Positions 1 to 12,431 of a DNA stretch of 64,000 nucleotides are shown here, piece by piece. The notes under the pieces are model-generated. The model saw only the letters and a program-made list of their open reading frames with translations, had not been told where the DNA came from and ran no database searches. The DNA lies in contig LR746266.1 of NCBI GenBank assembly GCA_902729315.2, positions 6,063,759-6,127,758 of the forward strand, in the 5' to 3' direction. The translations under genes were made by a program, and so were the position numbers. Within the stretch, counting starts at the first letter, position 1, and each line of letters begins with the position of its first letter. The stretch comes from Spirodela intermedia. Lineage: Eukaryota; Streptophyta; Magnoliopsida; Alismatales; Araceae.

Positions 1-12
1 CCAAAACAGCCA

Positions 13-290
13 CTTCCAACACCTCTCTCGGGTTTCAGCAGGCCTCAAGCTCAGTAGCTTCGCTGCTGCCCCAACAACGAAGGGAAAAAGTATTAGCAGA
101 CAAGACGACCAGCTGTCGTCATTTGGAGATCTTTCTACAAATCATCTGGGTTTTCAAAAACATGCGGTGCTTGCTTCCAAAACCTCTCTTGGGTTCAGCA
201 ATCTTCAAGCTCAGATGGCTCTGCCACTCCTGGGGAACGAGTAAATCAGTGGATGAAGCTAACAGACCGTTGTTTCTTGGAGATCTTTCT
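13..290. repeat. Diverged tandem duplication, two units
   Basis: Units at about 13-136 and 173-290 share their starts (CTTCCAA..CCTCTCT..GGGTT then CAAGCTCAG) and their ends (TTGGAGATCTTTCT). The middles are diverged. They lie just beyond the 3' end of the prolyl-oligopeptidase-family gene. On the minus strand the second unit reads open, including LVPQEWQSHLSLKIAEPKRG, so it may be decayed coding sequence or the edge of a neighbouring gene. I do not recognise the protein. Confidence 0.55.
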
Positions 291-413
291 TCATGTCCAC
301 AGAGAGCTTCATCTTCATCTGTTCACTTTCAAACATAAACATTCGAGTGAGCTCCTCTAGCAGCGTAGGCCACAGCTACCCAAGGACTTCTACAGCCCAC
401 GAGGTTAGCAAAG

Positions 414-3400
414 CTAGGAATCCGTCATCATCTTGATGAGGAACGCGAGCTCTAGCGCCAACTCCTTCGATTCCAAATACTTGCTTTCCTCCACGGTATC
501 TGCAGTTAGATTTAGCAGCTTTGGACGCTTTGGATCGTGAAATGTGAGATCACGGACTTTGGCTATCCATTTAGCAGCCTCCCACACTCCAAACCTGAAA
601 TTCCAAAGACAGTGGGCTGCTTCAGCGCCTGCTCACTGTCTCCACAAGTCAACAACAAGAGAACTTGGGAAGCAGCTCCCAAGCACTTGCAGCTTCTGTG
701 GTGTTCACAGAACGATGAAAACGAAGAACATCGAACAGATTATGAACTAAGATTAGAATATATGCTCTACTATGCCAGATCAAAGAGAGATGATAAACTA
801 GAGAAGAAGTTGCGGACACAACAAACACTGACTGAAAAACAGATTAAAGGATGTGAACCCGGATCTGGCGAGGCATAGGGAAGAATATTTCAGACCATCT
901 GGGTCATTTTTAATCTCCCCAAGGCCCTGTTCAGAACAGATTCTACTTCCAGTCTCAACCTAGACGTGAATTGGAAAACCAAGTCTTCGAGATTTAATTG
1001 GGCCAGATCCAGAGGCTATCCAAGCCCCACTTAAAGGCAAACGGGCCCTATCTTCAATAGCAGCCATAAACGAAGCCCTTGGCGTTCCAAGTTCTCAATG
1101 TACATCTCAAACGCTACCATGATGTTCACAAACTGGTAACAGGAGAGAAAGTGATTGGCAAGTCAACCAAAAATTTCTGAGTCACTAAACTGATAGAGCT
1201 GGAAAGTTTTTACAGAGGCATGGCGAAAATCTGTGCTAATTTAGAAGTTTTATCAAATGAAGCTCGGGAAAAATAAATCGACTGAGAAAGAAAACTTTCC
1301 TATGTAAAGAACTGAAATATGTTACAGGGCTCGTGATTGAGCATGCAATATGATGTCAACTCACAGATAGGATTTGCTTATTCATGGATCATATACAGGA
1401 TAGTTCACACTGCTTTACAAAACGCTTACACGCAGTTGCAGCAAATCCAAAAATTTAGATTTCCAAGTTTGGATCTACTTTAATGAAGGGTAACAAGCTG
1501 ATTGAGACTTGTCAAACAGGACAATATTCTCGGGTGTGTATCAAATAAAGCGAAAGTATGTTTTCATATTCTCATCTACTTTCATATCTTTTTCCTTTCT
1601 ACTTCCAGGGAAAACCAGCTGACAAGAATCACAGATTTACACCGTTCGAAACAAAGAAATTATTAAAGAAGTTACCTTGTGTTGAATGACGATGTCAATA
1701 GCAACGCTGGATAAATAGTATCCTTCTGAATATTCTCATACGGAGAATAATTTCTGATTGCCTTAAAATCTTCAATGTCCCCAGGGCAGCCGAATTCCTC
1801 ATATTCAATAGGAGTGAGGGGCAAAACAGGGTAGAGAAGAGTGTTGCAAGCATCCAAGAAAGGAACCTACGCAAAAGAGACACAAAACAAGATCAATGAA
1901 CTATAGACATTACATATATAAGCAAGTGGCGAGCCTCGGATGAAAGCAGATAAGGCACCATGAAACCCAGATAGAATGTTAATAAAAAATGAGCCAAGAA
2001 ACTGCTAGCCCAGATCATACCTTCAAAACTGCAGCACGGAATAAATCAGGGCATTTATTGATGGCTGATGCAACCAGAAGACCACCAGCACTGTAGCCCC
2101 AGCCAGCAAGCTTGTTTTCTTGAACAAGGCCTTTATTGATAAGAAATTGTGCACACGAGATGTAGTCCCTGATCGAGTTCTGTTTCTTCGTACGCCTCCC
2201 ATCATGATGCCATCTTTTACCTCTACCACCACTCCCTCTTAGAGCAGAGATATCAATCGATTAGGACTCGAAAGGAAAAATCATGGAATAATTGTCCAAA
2301 CAGCAATGTTACACTTAATTATTACATGTGGATAACTCCCTCCCTCCCTCCCTCCCTCCCTCTTAATGATGCACCTTTCCTATTTATGAAACACTGTTTC
2401 CCAATAACAATCAAATGAACTCGATCATGCTTTTAACAAAAGTTGAACTGGGCGAAAAATGCACGAGAAAATCAGACACGTGGAGCTAACGGATTTTGAA
2501 TGACAGTTTCGTTTCAGAGAAATGCTTCGAACTTCCACGAATCAGAACCTTACATAAAGGTCAGACGTCTGGCATCCACATCTAGGTTCCTCGAATCACA
2601 GGGGATGATGGCATATTGGCATTTTAGGCGTGTAGAGACTGATTAGCTGCCTCATATCCCAGGTTCGAGTCTTGCCCTTTTTACTGAGAGACTGGTTGGC
2701 TAGACTCCTTAAGTGGGGAAACAATGAAAAAAGGCAAAATTGAACGGCACCAAAAGAAAGTTAGCATGTGTCAGATTATCTCCTTGATCACATTGATCAC
2801 AAATGAATGTTCATGATTGGAATTCTGAACGGGGGTAGATGTCATTCTTACCAACTGAATTGAAAACGAGCAAAATAACAATATATTTAAAACAAGCATA
2901 AGTAATACCACAGTATACACCATTTTATGAGATAATAATGTATATAAATTACTTTTCAAAGTGGAATATTAACAACATCACCAAATAACAAAACAAAAAC
3001 CAGAGCAGAATAGAATAACAGAACACTGCAGATTGTTGAATGATATGAAACAAATATCTCTTGCAAAGGTGCGTTCAATTAGAGACATTATACCATAGTA
3101 ATGAATGAACAAATTGAAGCATACCTCACATCAGCATATGCAATAACCCACCCACGATCAAGTAAGCTCTTCGACTCACATCGCCAGCGCTTGTCTAAAG
3201 GTTCACCATAAGCCCCATGGCCATGAAGTAAACAGGGGTTTCCCTCTTGCTTGTGTTTCCGTGAGTAAATGACAGTCAACGGGACCATCACTCCACCATC
3301 TGAAGGCACATCATGGTATTCACAGGCATAATACTCAGAGAGGCTATTCCACAAAACATCAGAATTGTCTTCTTCAGCTGTGGGCACACAATTCTTTGGA

Positions 3401-6400
3401 ACTGCAGATGATTCTACTCGACTGGTAGCATGTGTTCCGTACAGAGTCCGGGTCCCCTCATGAAGCACATTTTGCTGTTGGACAATGTTCCATTTTCCAT
3501 TTGATAAATTATAATCAACGATTGCATCAGGCATCTGCACCAAGCCATGTCAAGCTCTAATGAGCGGTGGATTACCTAAAAACTCATTATCTTCTAATGA
3601 TAAGAACAGAGAGATATTTTGTTGTGACAACATATTCAAACAAGAGAAAATATCTATATTCATTTTTTTATTAAAGCAAGACATTAAATCAGGGTTTGGA
3701 GTTCTGAAATGTTTTTGGGAAAAAGGTTAAGATAGAAAACAAGAGGAAAACTCAGGATAAATCAACTTTCCACACCCTGAAAAAAATAGAGTGAACTTTA
3801 GGGATGGCGACAATCGTAATTCAGGTCTACCCCAGGCTTACAGGAACCCAAAGAATTGTTTTTATCATGGGCAGAAGTCAACAAACAAGAGAAGAACGAT
3901 ATAATGCTTTCAGTCTGTTGCTTGCCTCTCTCCCACGTTTGTGGAATACAACACCCAACCGCCATCTCTTTTGACATCCAATCTATCCAGTTTTATGCCT
4001 TCTTTAAAACCCACCTCCTTGCCATACTGTTTTAAAATAATCATAACATGTTTACACAGATACCAATGAATTAACTAATTTATAAAAAAAATACAACATG
4101 GAAATTGCTTTTAGCCATGCATCGCTGTAATTCTATTCCATTCTGATCCCAATGTGTTCAGATAAGGATCAACTTAAGAACCAAACAGAACGGAAAAAAA
4201 TATGTGTACATTTGTACCAGAAATTCCTGAGATATGAAACATGTTTTCTGTAGGAAGTGGTTTCGAATGGGTGATTATCATACCACAGGTGATGATATTA
4301 CAAAACGCATAGTTGAAGAATAGTAATCATAGTTGGGCCCAGGTGAGATCTGAGAAACATGCTTGGGAAGAGGTAGAAAGTATGGATTTAGAGTAGCTAA
4401 ATGCACAGCTTCCTGCCAAGAGAAAAATATTCGGTTAATCCTGATCATACCAAAAAGATAAAAGAGTGAACCATAGCAGAAAAAATTGCAAATATCGGAA
4501 TCACCACTCAAACAGATAACATCCAACGAATCAATTTTAGCAACTAGCAGCTTTATGATGACTGATGTATCAAATAGACATTTACACCGCATTTTCTAAT
4601 TAGAAAGCATGATGTGGCGTATTCCAGTTCTTTTTTTTTTCAAGTACTTATAAAATTGAACATTCGAGTCTTGAGCCAGAAGCAATAGAAAATATTCAAA
4701 ACTAGTTCACCTCCAGTTACACGAATGATGATTCCTAATTCCAATTTCAAGTATATGATAACCAAAGACCTCACCCAACCGTCACTGAATACTGTTACCC
4801 ATTTATCAAGTTGTTGACACAAAGTAAATACCATTAATTTTATTTTTTGATAATGCATCATAAAAAGTTTTTGTAGGTTTGATAATATCAAATAGCAGCG
4901 GTAAAAAATGAAACTCAAAATTTCTCACAAAGCATACTTTAAGACTAAATAGAAAAGAAAGATAAACATTTTTTCCTCACTTCTGCAGGTAATGGCAGGC
5001 AGATTGAACAAATTCTGAATGTTTTTCCTTCTCGTAATATAAGAACTAAATGTGTGTCACAGAAGTCAGCATCCACAATACTGGCACCAGGCTCCTCAAT
5101 GAGTACATTCTACATGGTTTTCAAGAGAAATCAAACAAATAAGAGTGAGGTACATTAAAATATGGAGAAACTATAAGAAGCCACGTAAAGTTCTTGAATC
5201 AAAAAAAGATTAAACTCTTGTCACACTCATTGCATTAGTATGATAGTTTCTTATATGATAATACACTAATAACAATCTTCAACTTGTAAATCAACGTCCG
5301 TACCATACAAAATATATCCGTGCTCTATTGCCATGTCATTTTACCCAGATCACTGGCTGGCAAAGGCATTTGAAAATATCCAATAAAGAGATCCCCATGC
5401 CAGTTGCAATTACCAATCATTCACTCTTGACTGGGCCCGTCCAAATTCACCCCAGTCCAACCTTAGTCTTGCGCCTAGATAGGTGAGAAGCTCGCCAGCT
5501 GGCCCTCATGATCATATATACACCAAAAGTCACAACATCGAAGTTTTAAAAAAAAAGGAAAAATTATGAAAAAAGATCCGGAAACTACATATAACACTAC
5601 TGCACTAGACTCGCCACCACTCTCCAAAATCCCCCTTATGCCATTTAACACGCAAGGATCCGAGTTAGTAATGGATAGTTGGTATGAAAGTTCCAATCCG
5701 AATTTTGAAACCTTGCCATTGCAACTAATGCCCAATTTTAATCTTTATAACATAAAACTCCTTCAATTTACTGAACTCATGGTTTTTCATAAATCACCCA
5801 TTGTTTGGTACCTACACCAGTCTCCAGGTATCACTGCAAAAAGAGAAATCCTGAAAACCCAATGGTAGTTTCACCAGATCCTGCATTAATCCAAGTGAAG
5901 CAATCATTACTATGGTAAGGATACAGTGATTCGGGTTCTCGCAGATGTTCTGTATCTCATTAGAAAATTTTGTGAACGACACTTTTGGCATCTAATGCAT
6001 TAAAACTTCAAAACAACAGCCCTGGTATTAAGAAAAAAGAAAACTTTTCCCAACACTGCCATTTAAGAAAAAAAACTTCGGGGCTCGAGGAGGCTGACGA
6101 CTTGTGACAACTAAGGAAGGAACAGATAATCGCATTAGTATCTATAAAGTGCACGACAGCAGAAGGTACGATTATTTTACTATCTCTGAGGCTATGAAGG
6201 TACGATTCTATTCAACAAACCTCCCAAGTCCTTGAGCCAGAAGTTTTGACAGCACATCGAAGCAGATAATGGGAATCAACAGGCATGCCTGCCCTTGCAG
6301 CATCTGTAAATAGATAAAGATATCCCCGGTGATGCTCAACTATGCAGTGAGTTTGTGGTTCGCATTCCCATATCAAGGTCATCCCAGAAAAAGGATCAGC

Positions 6401-8225
6401 TGCATTTATCAAGAACACCTACAAGTAAAAAAACTTTCATTGGACAAACCACAGGAGAATGAGATGTTAACCGTACAATACTACATTCATGAATTGGGTG
6501 ATCAATTACCTTTGATGACATCTCAGAGAAGATGTTCACAGTGACAAATCGAAAATCCTTGGTATTCCTGATGTTCACAAACACGTTGTCACTTGATTCT
6601 TCCAGGACTAAAATATCTTCTTTTTTGGATCCGATCATGCTACACGAGATCCTAGAAAAAGAGTTCTCTAAATTACCAACATTAAAAAAAATATATGCAT
6701 CCCACCAAAAGACAGCTGCACCACTTGGTACAATACTCACTTATATGGTCTTCGATACTGATTTGTTACAACATAGAGCAGGGCCTTCCCATCCATTGCC
6801 CATGCGACATTTGACACTCGATCAACCTGGGGTTTGTCAAAAAGTGTACCCGAGGCCAAATCCCTCACAGACAGAGTGAAGGAGTCTTTATCCTTATCAT
6901 AGAGAGTATAGGCAAGATAACGATGATCCGGTGACACTTCAGAGAGCTCCTCGTAAGTGTACCCTGTATGAGAGATCCGAGGACAACGGCAAATCAACAG
7001 CTAACACCATTGCACAATGAATATATCCAAAAAACCTACGTATTCCTATTTCTGTTTTGCAGTTTTCAACCGCGATCACCAGCTCTGTCGCAAAAATAAG
7101 AAAATGGCAACATTCCATCTGCCACAACATTTCATTTCGGTCAAGCAAGCGGAGCATATATTTTCTGATGGAAAATAGTGCCCACAATCATTAACCATAT
7201 TATTCGTCAGAACAACCCAATGATCCAAGCGAGATGGTTAAGATTCATTGAAGGGTCTAAAGATTTGAAGAAGCTGACTTTATTAGTTTTTCTTCAAGAA
7301 ACCAAAAAAAAAAAAGAAGCATCCACCTTCCGGAATGCGGAGCAAAATGTCTGCGGAAATGACACTGGTTAAGAAGACAGAGTTTGTTAGAAGTGTAGTG
7401 AGACCAATAATAAATGGAGTAACTGCAAAGGAATCGCCCGCATTCTCCTTTCTTCTATGAAAAGAATCCAAAGTTAGAGAGAAAAAGTAATTCTGATGAC
7501 GTGAGGATATACAAGCTTTTGTGTAACCAACAACGAGAGTTTCAATATCAATCACAAGCAGGCGTAGCGGTCAATGTAAACCATTGGTCTCAATCATCCC
7601 AGACAGGAGATTCCTTATTCCGAAACAAATGAAGATTTAGATATGCATTTTGTACGGTTTTACTACCTCCGAACCGATCAGCCTCAAGGTTATAATCAAG
7701 CAAATTCTGTTCGATCCGCTTCCCAGCGTTGAAATCGAACCCGGCAGAAGGAGCGCTGTAGGAGACGAACTCCTCATTCAAGCTGGCGGACCGCCGGCAC
7801 AGAATGGGATACTGCTTCCCCTCCTCGATGCGCCGGTAATATATCCAGGGACCCCAACGAACCGGCGGGGAGCAAAGGTCGCTGGCCATTCGGGCGGCCA
7901 TCTCTGTCTGAAGCTTGAGCTGGAGACGTTCGGCACCGAGCGACGCCATGACGGCCTCGGTGTACTTCTCCTCTTGTTCCATGTATACGTCCATGTGGCG
8001 CATGGCGACGCGGTCCTGTAGGTCCGCCATCCAGCTATACGGATCCTGCCATGTGAAGTCATGGAAGGTGAAGGACGCCGGCTTCTGCGGTGGCTTCGGC
8101 GGTGTCGGCGGCGGTGGAGGAGGTGGCGGCTGCCGCTGCTTCCCCGCCTTACGGGAAGCGGAGCGTGCGATAGGAGCGACGGCTCTGGAGACGACGCGGT
8201 GGCGCCTCCAGAGGTGGGAGAGCAT
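414..8225 (-). CDS. Prolyl oligopeptidase (S9A) family protein, 10 exons, probable pseudo-peptidase
   Basis: Exons on the minus strand: 8225-7667, 6963-6741, 6651-6510, 6418-6221, 5109-4981, 4412-4284, 3534-3125, 2237-2021, 1866-1676 and 594-414. All junctions are GT-AG and in phase, giving 792 aa. The N-terminal half matches the S9A propeller region. The C-terminal alpha/beta-hydrolase part has LLHGHGAYG and the nucleophile elbow GWGYSAGG (Ser646). It resembles the plant group of Arabidopsis At5g66960 (recalled, not searched). The last intron is 1,081 bp; the final exon restores FGVWEAAKW and ends LAFLIKMMTDS. Oddity: the usual catalytic Asp position reads SSFNTR (Asn731), and the segment that carries GHGG in oligopeptidase B reads LTADTVEES, without His, so peptidase activity is doubtful. 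I chose Met at 8225 (MLSHLWRR); an in-frame Met at 8273 would add 16 aa. The N-terminus has eight consecutive prolines and basic residues, possibly organellar. Confidence 0.9.
2337..2362. repeat. (TCCC)n microsatellite in an intron
   Basis: About six and a half TCCC units lie inside intron 7 of the prolyl-oligopeptidase-family gene. Confidence 0.9.
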
Positions 8226-8468
8226 TCTCGACCCGTCGAGCAGAGTAGAGACGAACGAGTCGACCCGCCCCAACTAGGGGAGAGGGCGGGTTCATGGTTT
8301 TAGCTGGTCTAAAAGGAAGGCAGACAATGCTTCCCTTAAAGGTAATCGATAACATTTTATCGGATACTCTTATAAGTTTTTATTAAAAATATATTTTAAA
8401 AACTTTATTTAAAGTATATTATAATATTCCTTGGTTTGATATAATTTTCAAAATTATATGATATCCCA

Positions 8469-8500
<32 letters not shown>

Positions 8501-8698
8501 CGCCACGTGTGCAATCATAGAGAGAGAATATGGCATGTCACTGCATCTAATTTGGGCCTTGAACCTATGACAATGGGCTGGGCGTCAGTACCGACATTTA
8601 TTGAATTGGGCATTATACGAATAGGCCCATTCTGGAACCCGATAATGGCCTTAACGTGGCCCGGCCCGGGCCTTTCCGAGTCCATCGGAAGACCCGAT

Positions 8699-8735
<37 letters not shown>

Positions 8736-10673
8736 GAGAGAGAGGGAGGGAGGGACGTGCAAACAGGATTAGGTTTTAGAGGCGTAAAGATTCGGTTTTT
8801 AAATCCGGGCAGACTGAAGAACTACGCCATTGATCGTCCTCCCTGTCGAGCATGTCGCCGTACCACGGGACCTGGAAAGGACGGACGCACCGGTCGCCTT
8901 CGCGCGCCAGAAGACCTTAAAGACCCAACGCTGAGAATTAATTCAAAGGCTCGTCGTCATCCTTCCGAGCCCCGAGAGACCACCCGGAGTCGCCCTCCCC
9001 TCACAGCCCCGAAGCGCCGCGCCACCTCCCCCTCTATAGTCAACTGGGTCTCTCTCTCACACACTCACTCACACGCCGTAGCAAGTGCCCGCAGCAAAGG
9101 GACGACGTAGGTGGGGGGTGGAGGGTCACCGCGGCCGCCGGCGCTGGCGCCGGCGGCACATGGCGTGAGGAGGGCAAGTGGGGCTTCGCCCCACCTGCAT
9201 TTCATCTTTCTCTCTCCTGTTCGATCTCTCAGGAACCTTCCTGGGCGGGGTCCCCCGTTATCCTCCAACTGCCATCTCCCCACCTTCCTCTCCCGCATTT
9301 CCGCAGACACTGTTAGAGAGAGATAGGGGAGCGAGAGAGAGAAAGGAGGGAGATAAACGGGGATTAGTGCATAAGAAATGAAGGTTGGAGCAATCAAGGA
9401 GCCAGAAAAAACAAAAAGTGAAACCTTTCAAGGGGAGATTAGCCAGCACTCGCCGACTTTGACACGTTACCACCGAGGTGGCAATGCCGCGGTGGCACTC
9501 ATTATCGGCTATGGTAAATGACGTGTCTCCATTCAGTAGATGTCGCGTCGATAGTCTGAGACTTCAATACTTTCACATGCAACACACATGCACTGGGAAA
9601 ATATCTTTTCCTAGGTTTTATTTCTTGGGCATCAATGAAGTTGACTTTCTTCCGTGCACCTGCCACCTGCCCGCTTTACGCAACGCACCCGTCACGTTCT
9701 CCACTTTTTCTAGACTTTTTTGCCATAAATGGGTAAATGGTTTGAAAAATATAATCTTTCATGGATCATATCTGTCTTTTTAATGCTCCTCTGATTCCTC
9801 AATCCATGGCGACCAGGTTGGCTAATAAAATGGTCTAAAAATATCAAGTTTATTGGTTGCATCCCTAATATCTTAGTTTAAAAATAATCAAGTTGAGATC
9901 AACAAAATCTTCAGGGTGTATGATATTGGTCTAAAAACTATAATAATAGAACAATTATGATATATTCCAATAAATTATATTTTCAATGCATTGACGATTT
10001 ATTGATTAATGATAATCCAATATCGACTAATAGAATGCTGAAAATACCATTTTTATCGGAATGGATTGAACACTAAATCCACCGTTGATTTAATTATGCT
10101 TGTTTCACCTTTTTTTCTGGAGGAATAGAGGCATACAAATTATGAAATATTTATTTTTCAAACGTCAGCATTGCCTTCTGACCGCAGGAAAACTGTAAAG
10201 GCGACCGTAGGAAGCTTCGAGGGATGTGTTAATCTTGATAGTCAACATGACATTAATGGCAGGTCAAGGGGTTCCTGGCGGTGGAGTAGGTCGAACCAGA
10301 AGGTCATAAATGAGAGAAACACAGAGACGGCGGAGGCCGAGATGGAGTTAATGGGAGGTGAACGACGACGCAAATCGACCCTCAGCCGTCTGCTGGCGGT
10401 GGGAGAGATCGGCCGTCTCATTCTCCGTCCATCCTGGTGAAGCCCGTCGTCTTCTCCCGCAAACTCGAAACGTGGATCGGCAGAAACCTATCGTCTTTAT
10501 AAATAACCAGAAGCCAACGCCGCTTGCATGGAAATGCAGAGAGAGAGAGAGAGATCGGCAGATAAATAGAGAGAGACAGGAAGAGAGATGATCAGATAGA
10601 AAGAATAGAGGAGACCTAAAAGGATAGACAGAAAAAGAGAGAATCATATAGAATACAGAGAGAGAGAGAGAGA
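8226..10673. other. Divergent intergenic region with GA microsatellites
   Basis: This 2.4-kb gap separates the minus-strand prolyl-oligopeptidase-family gene from the plus-strand ERF gene, so it should hold both promoters. It contains (AG)n arrays at 8472-8500 and 8701-8755 and a GC-rich block around 8,820-9,260. A long AT-rich stretch follows at about 9,770-10,170. Short GA runs at 10536-10553 and 10656-10673 immediately precede the ERF start codon and probably lie in its 5' leader. I see no convincing coding sequence in it. Confidence 0.6.
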
Positions 10674-11515
10674 ATGAACGGAAACATCGAGTGTCGGGGA
10701 GGGCTTACCTCTGGTTTGGAAGCCGAAACCGTATTTGCAGACGACCAACTTTCGTGGTTGTCCGACTTCTTCTCCAACATCACTCACCCTAGCAGTAAGG
10801 ATGGGGACTGCTTCGACCTCGTCTCCCGCAGCCTCTCTGGATGTACGTAAGACAACCCCTAACACCTCTCTCTCTCTCTCTCTCTCTACCTCCTCTCTCT
10901 ATTTATCTACCTATCTCTCTCTCTTTCTCAATCTATCGTCTCCATAGCTCACCGGACGTTTGCTATTTCACAGCATCATCGGTAAGGAGGGAGGAAAACG
11001 AGGGTGGGCATTCTGGCGCATCAGATGAGAACAGCGAGGGGGTTGAACTCGGTGGCGAAGAGGGGAGGAAGAAGAGGAAGAAGAAGAGCATATATAAGGG
11101 ACTCCGACGCAGGCCATGGGGGAGGTGGGCGGCGGAGATACGAGACCCCCGCAAGGGCAAGCGGATCTGGCTGGGGACCTACGACACCCAGGAGGAAGCC
11201 GCTGCCGCCTACGACACCGCCGCCCGCAAGATCCGTGGTTCCAAGGCCAAGCTCAACTTCCTCTACGGCAGCGCCGGCGAAACTCCGGCGACCCCAATAA
11301 AGAGAATCCCTCCGGCCGCCGCCCAGAGTCTTCCTGTTCCTCCCTCCACTCCGCCGCCGCCGATACTTCCGTACGATGGCGAGCTGGGAGACCACATCTC
11401 CATGCTGACAGACTTCCTGGAGATGGACACCACGCGAGAGGCCAGGGAGATCAGAGGAGGCAATGGAGATGGCCCTCCTCCGCTCTGGGATCCCGTGAGC
11501 CTCCTCTGCTGTTGA
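10674..11515 (+). CDS. AP2/ERF-domain transcription factor, two exons
   Basis: Exons 10674-10842 and 10974-11515 (phase 1, GT-AG) encode 236 aa. One AP2 domain lies at about residues 97-154. It carries [12 protein letters not shown], then AAEIRDP, WLGTY and the terminal RGSKAKLNF. The Ala and Asp in WAAEIRD place it in the ERF rather than the DREB subfamily, so a GCC-box type target is expected. A basic run (RKKRKKK, about 88-94) just before the domain could be a nuclear localisation signal. An intron before the AP2 exon is typical of several ERF groups, including group VII. The MCGG N-degron of classical group VII factors is absent (it starts MNGN), so oxygen-dependent turnover by that route is not predicted. 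The 130-bp intron contains a (CT)n array. The 5' leader is GA-rich. Confidence 0.88.
10866..10887. repeat. (CT)n microsatellite in the ERF intron
   Basis: About eleven CT units lie between donor and acceptor of the single ERF intron, and more short CT runs follow up to about 10926. Length changes here would alter the intron, not the protein. Confidence 0.9.
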
Positions 11516-11861
11516 CTCAGTCTCTCCTCCTCGCCGTTCAGAATCTGCTGATAGATCCATCTCCCTGCATGCTTCTTGTCCACATGTAATTCTGGGTTTG
11601 AAAATATTTCTGATATTTTTCCCCGCACAGGATTTATAATTTCAATGGTAAATATTGCTCCATGTGGATGTCAAACTGTCCTAAAGAGGAGAATACAATT
11701 AACGACAAACTATGACCGACCATCTTCTGCGCGTTGTCTGACAGTTGGAGATTGGATCATTGACTTTTGATTCGCAGTCTGGCCCACCTTTTTTGTTTGA
11801 TCAACGCTTACCGGGCTCCGCGCGTGCCCGAAAGTCTTCAGTAGTCTCTTAAGATTAGCAT

Positions 11862-11863
<2 letters not shown>

Positions 11864-11909
<46 letters not shown>

Positions 11910-12049
11910 TCAGAGAGAGAGAGAGCGAGAGCGAGAGAGAGGGAGTGTGAGAGAGAGAGGGAGTGTGAGAGAGAGAGGGAGTGAGAGAGAGAGAGAGCGA
12001 GAGCGAGAGAGCGAGAGAGAGCGAGAGAGAGAGAGAGAGAGAGAGAGAG
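11864..12049. repeat. Long interrupted (GA)n microsatellite
   Basis: The 186 bp are almost wholly purine on the plus strand. GA units are broken by GGGAGT and GAGC interruptions, some of them in repeated blocks, which suggests growth by local duplication. Confidence 0.95.
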
Positions 12050-12400
12050 CTAGGCTCACGAGACCATTAACACCCGTAATCGTGCTATTTTTTTCTTCAG
12101 AATGTGCATGTCATGGGGTAGTTCAGATCAAACTGTGCGGATTGGATTGGATGGTCCACAGTCATGACTCAAATCAGGATCAAGGAGGACTTGGCCCGAG
12201 TCAAACGATTCATTGCTTGACTCGGAGGGGTGGGGGGTGGGGAACTCGGGTCGTATTGTCAAATGGGTTTGTTATCTAATTTTCAATGTAGCTTGACAGT
12301 CATACCACAGATGGGGAGCCATTGGCTCGAGCCTAGTAATCTACGACAAACTCACATGGAACTCGGGCATGGTCCTCCAGTTGCACCAATCACAGATCAC

Positions 12401-12431
12401 AGAGAGAGAGAGAGAGCGAGAGAGAGAGAGA
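12401..12431. repeat. (GA)n microsatellite
   Basis: GA array with one GAGC interruption in an intergenic region. Confidence 0.9.

Noticed and set aside
537-878. 113-codon plus-strand open frame with a charged C-terminus
   Set aside because: Its start overlaps, antisense, the last exon of the prolyl-oligopeptidase-family gene, and the rest lies in that gene's last intron. It has no recognisable domain.
2600-2700. tRNA-like B box (GGTTCGAGTCT near 2662), possible SINE
   Set aside because: No matching A box, cloverleaf or poly-A tail could be assembled. It is a single-motif match inside an intron.
11947-12279. Arg-Glu repeat proteins from GA arrays
   Set aside because: They are translations of microsatellites, as at 19468-19683 and similar places.
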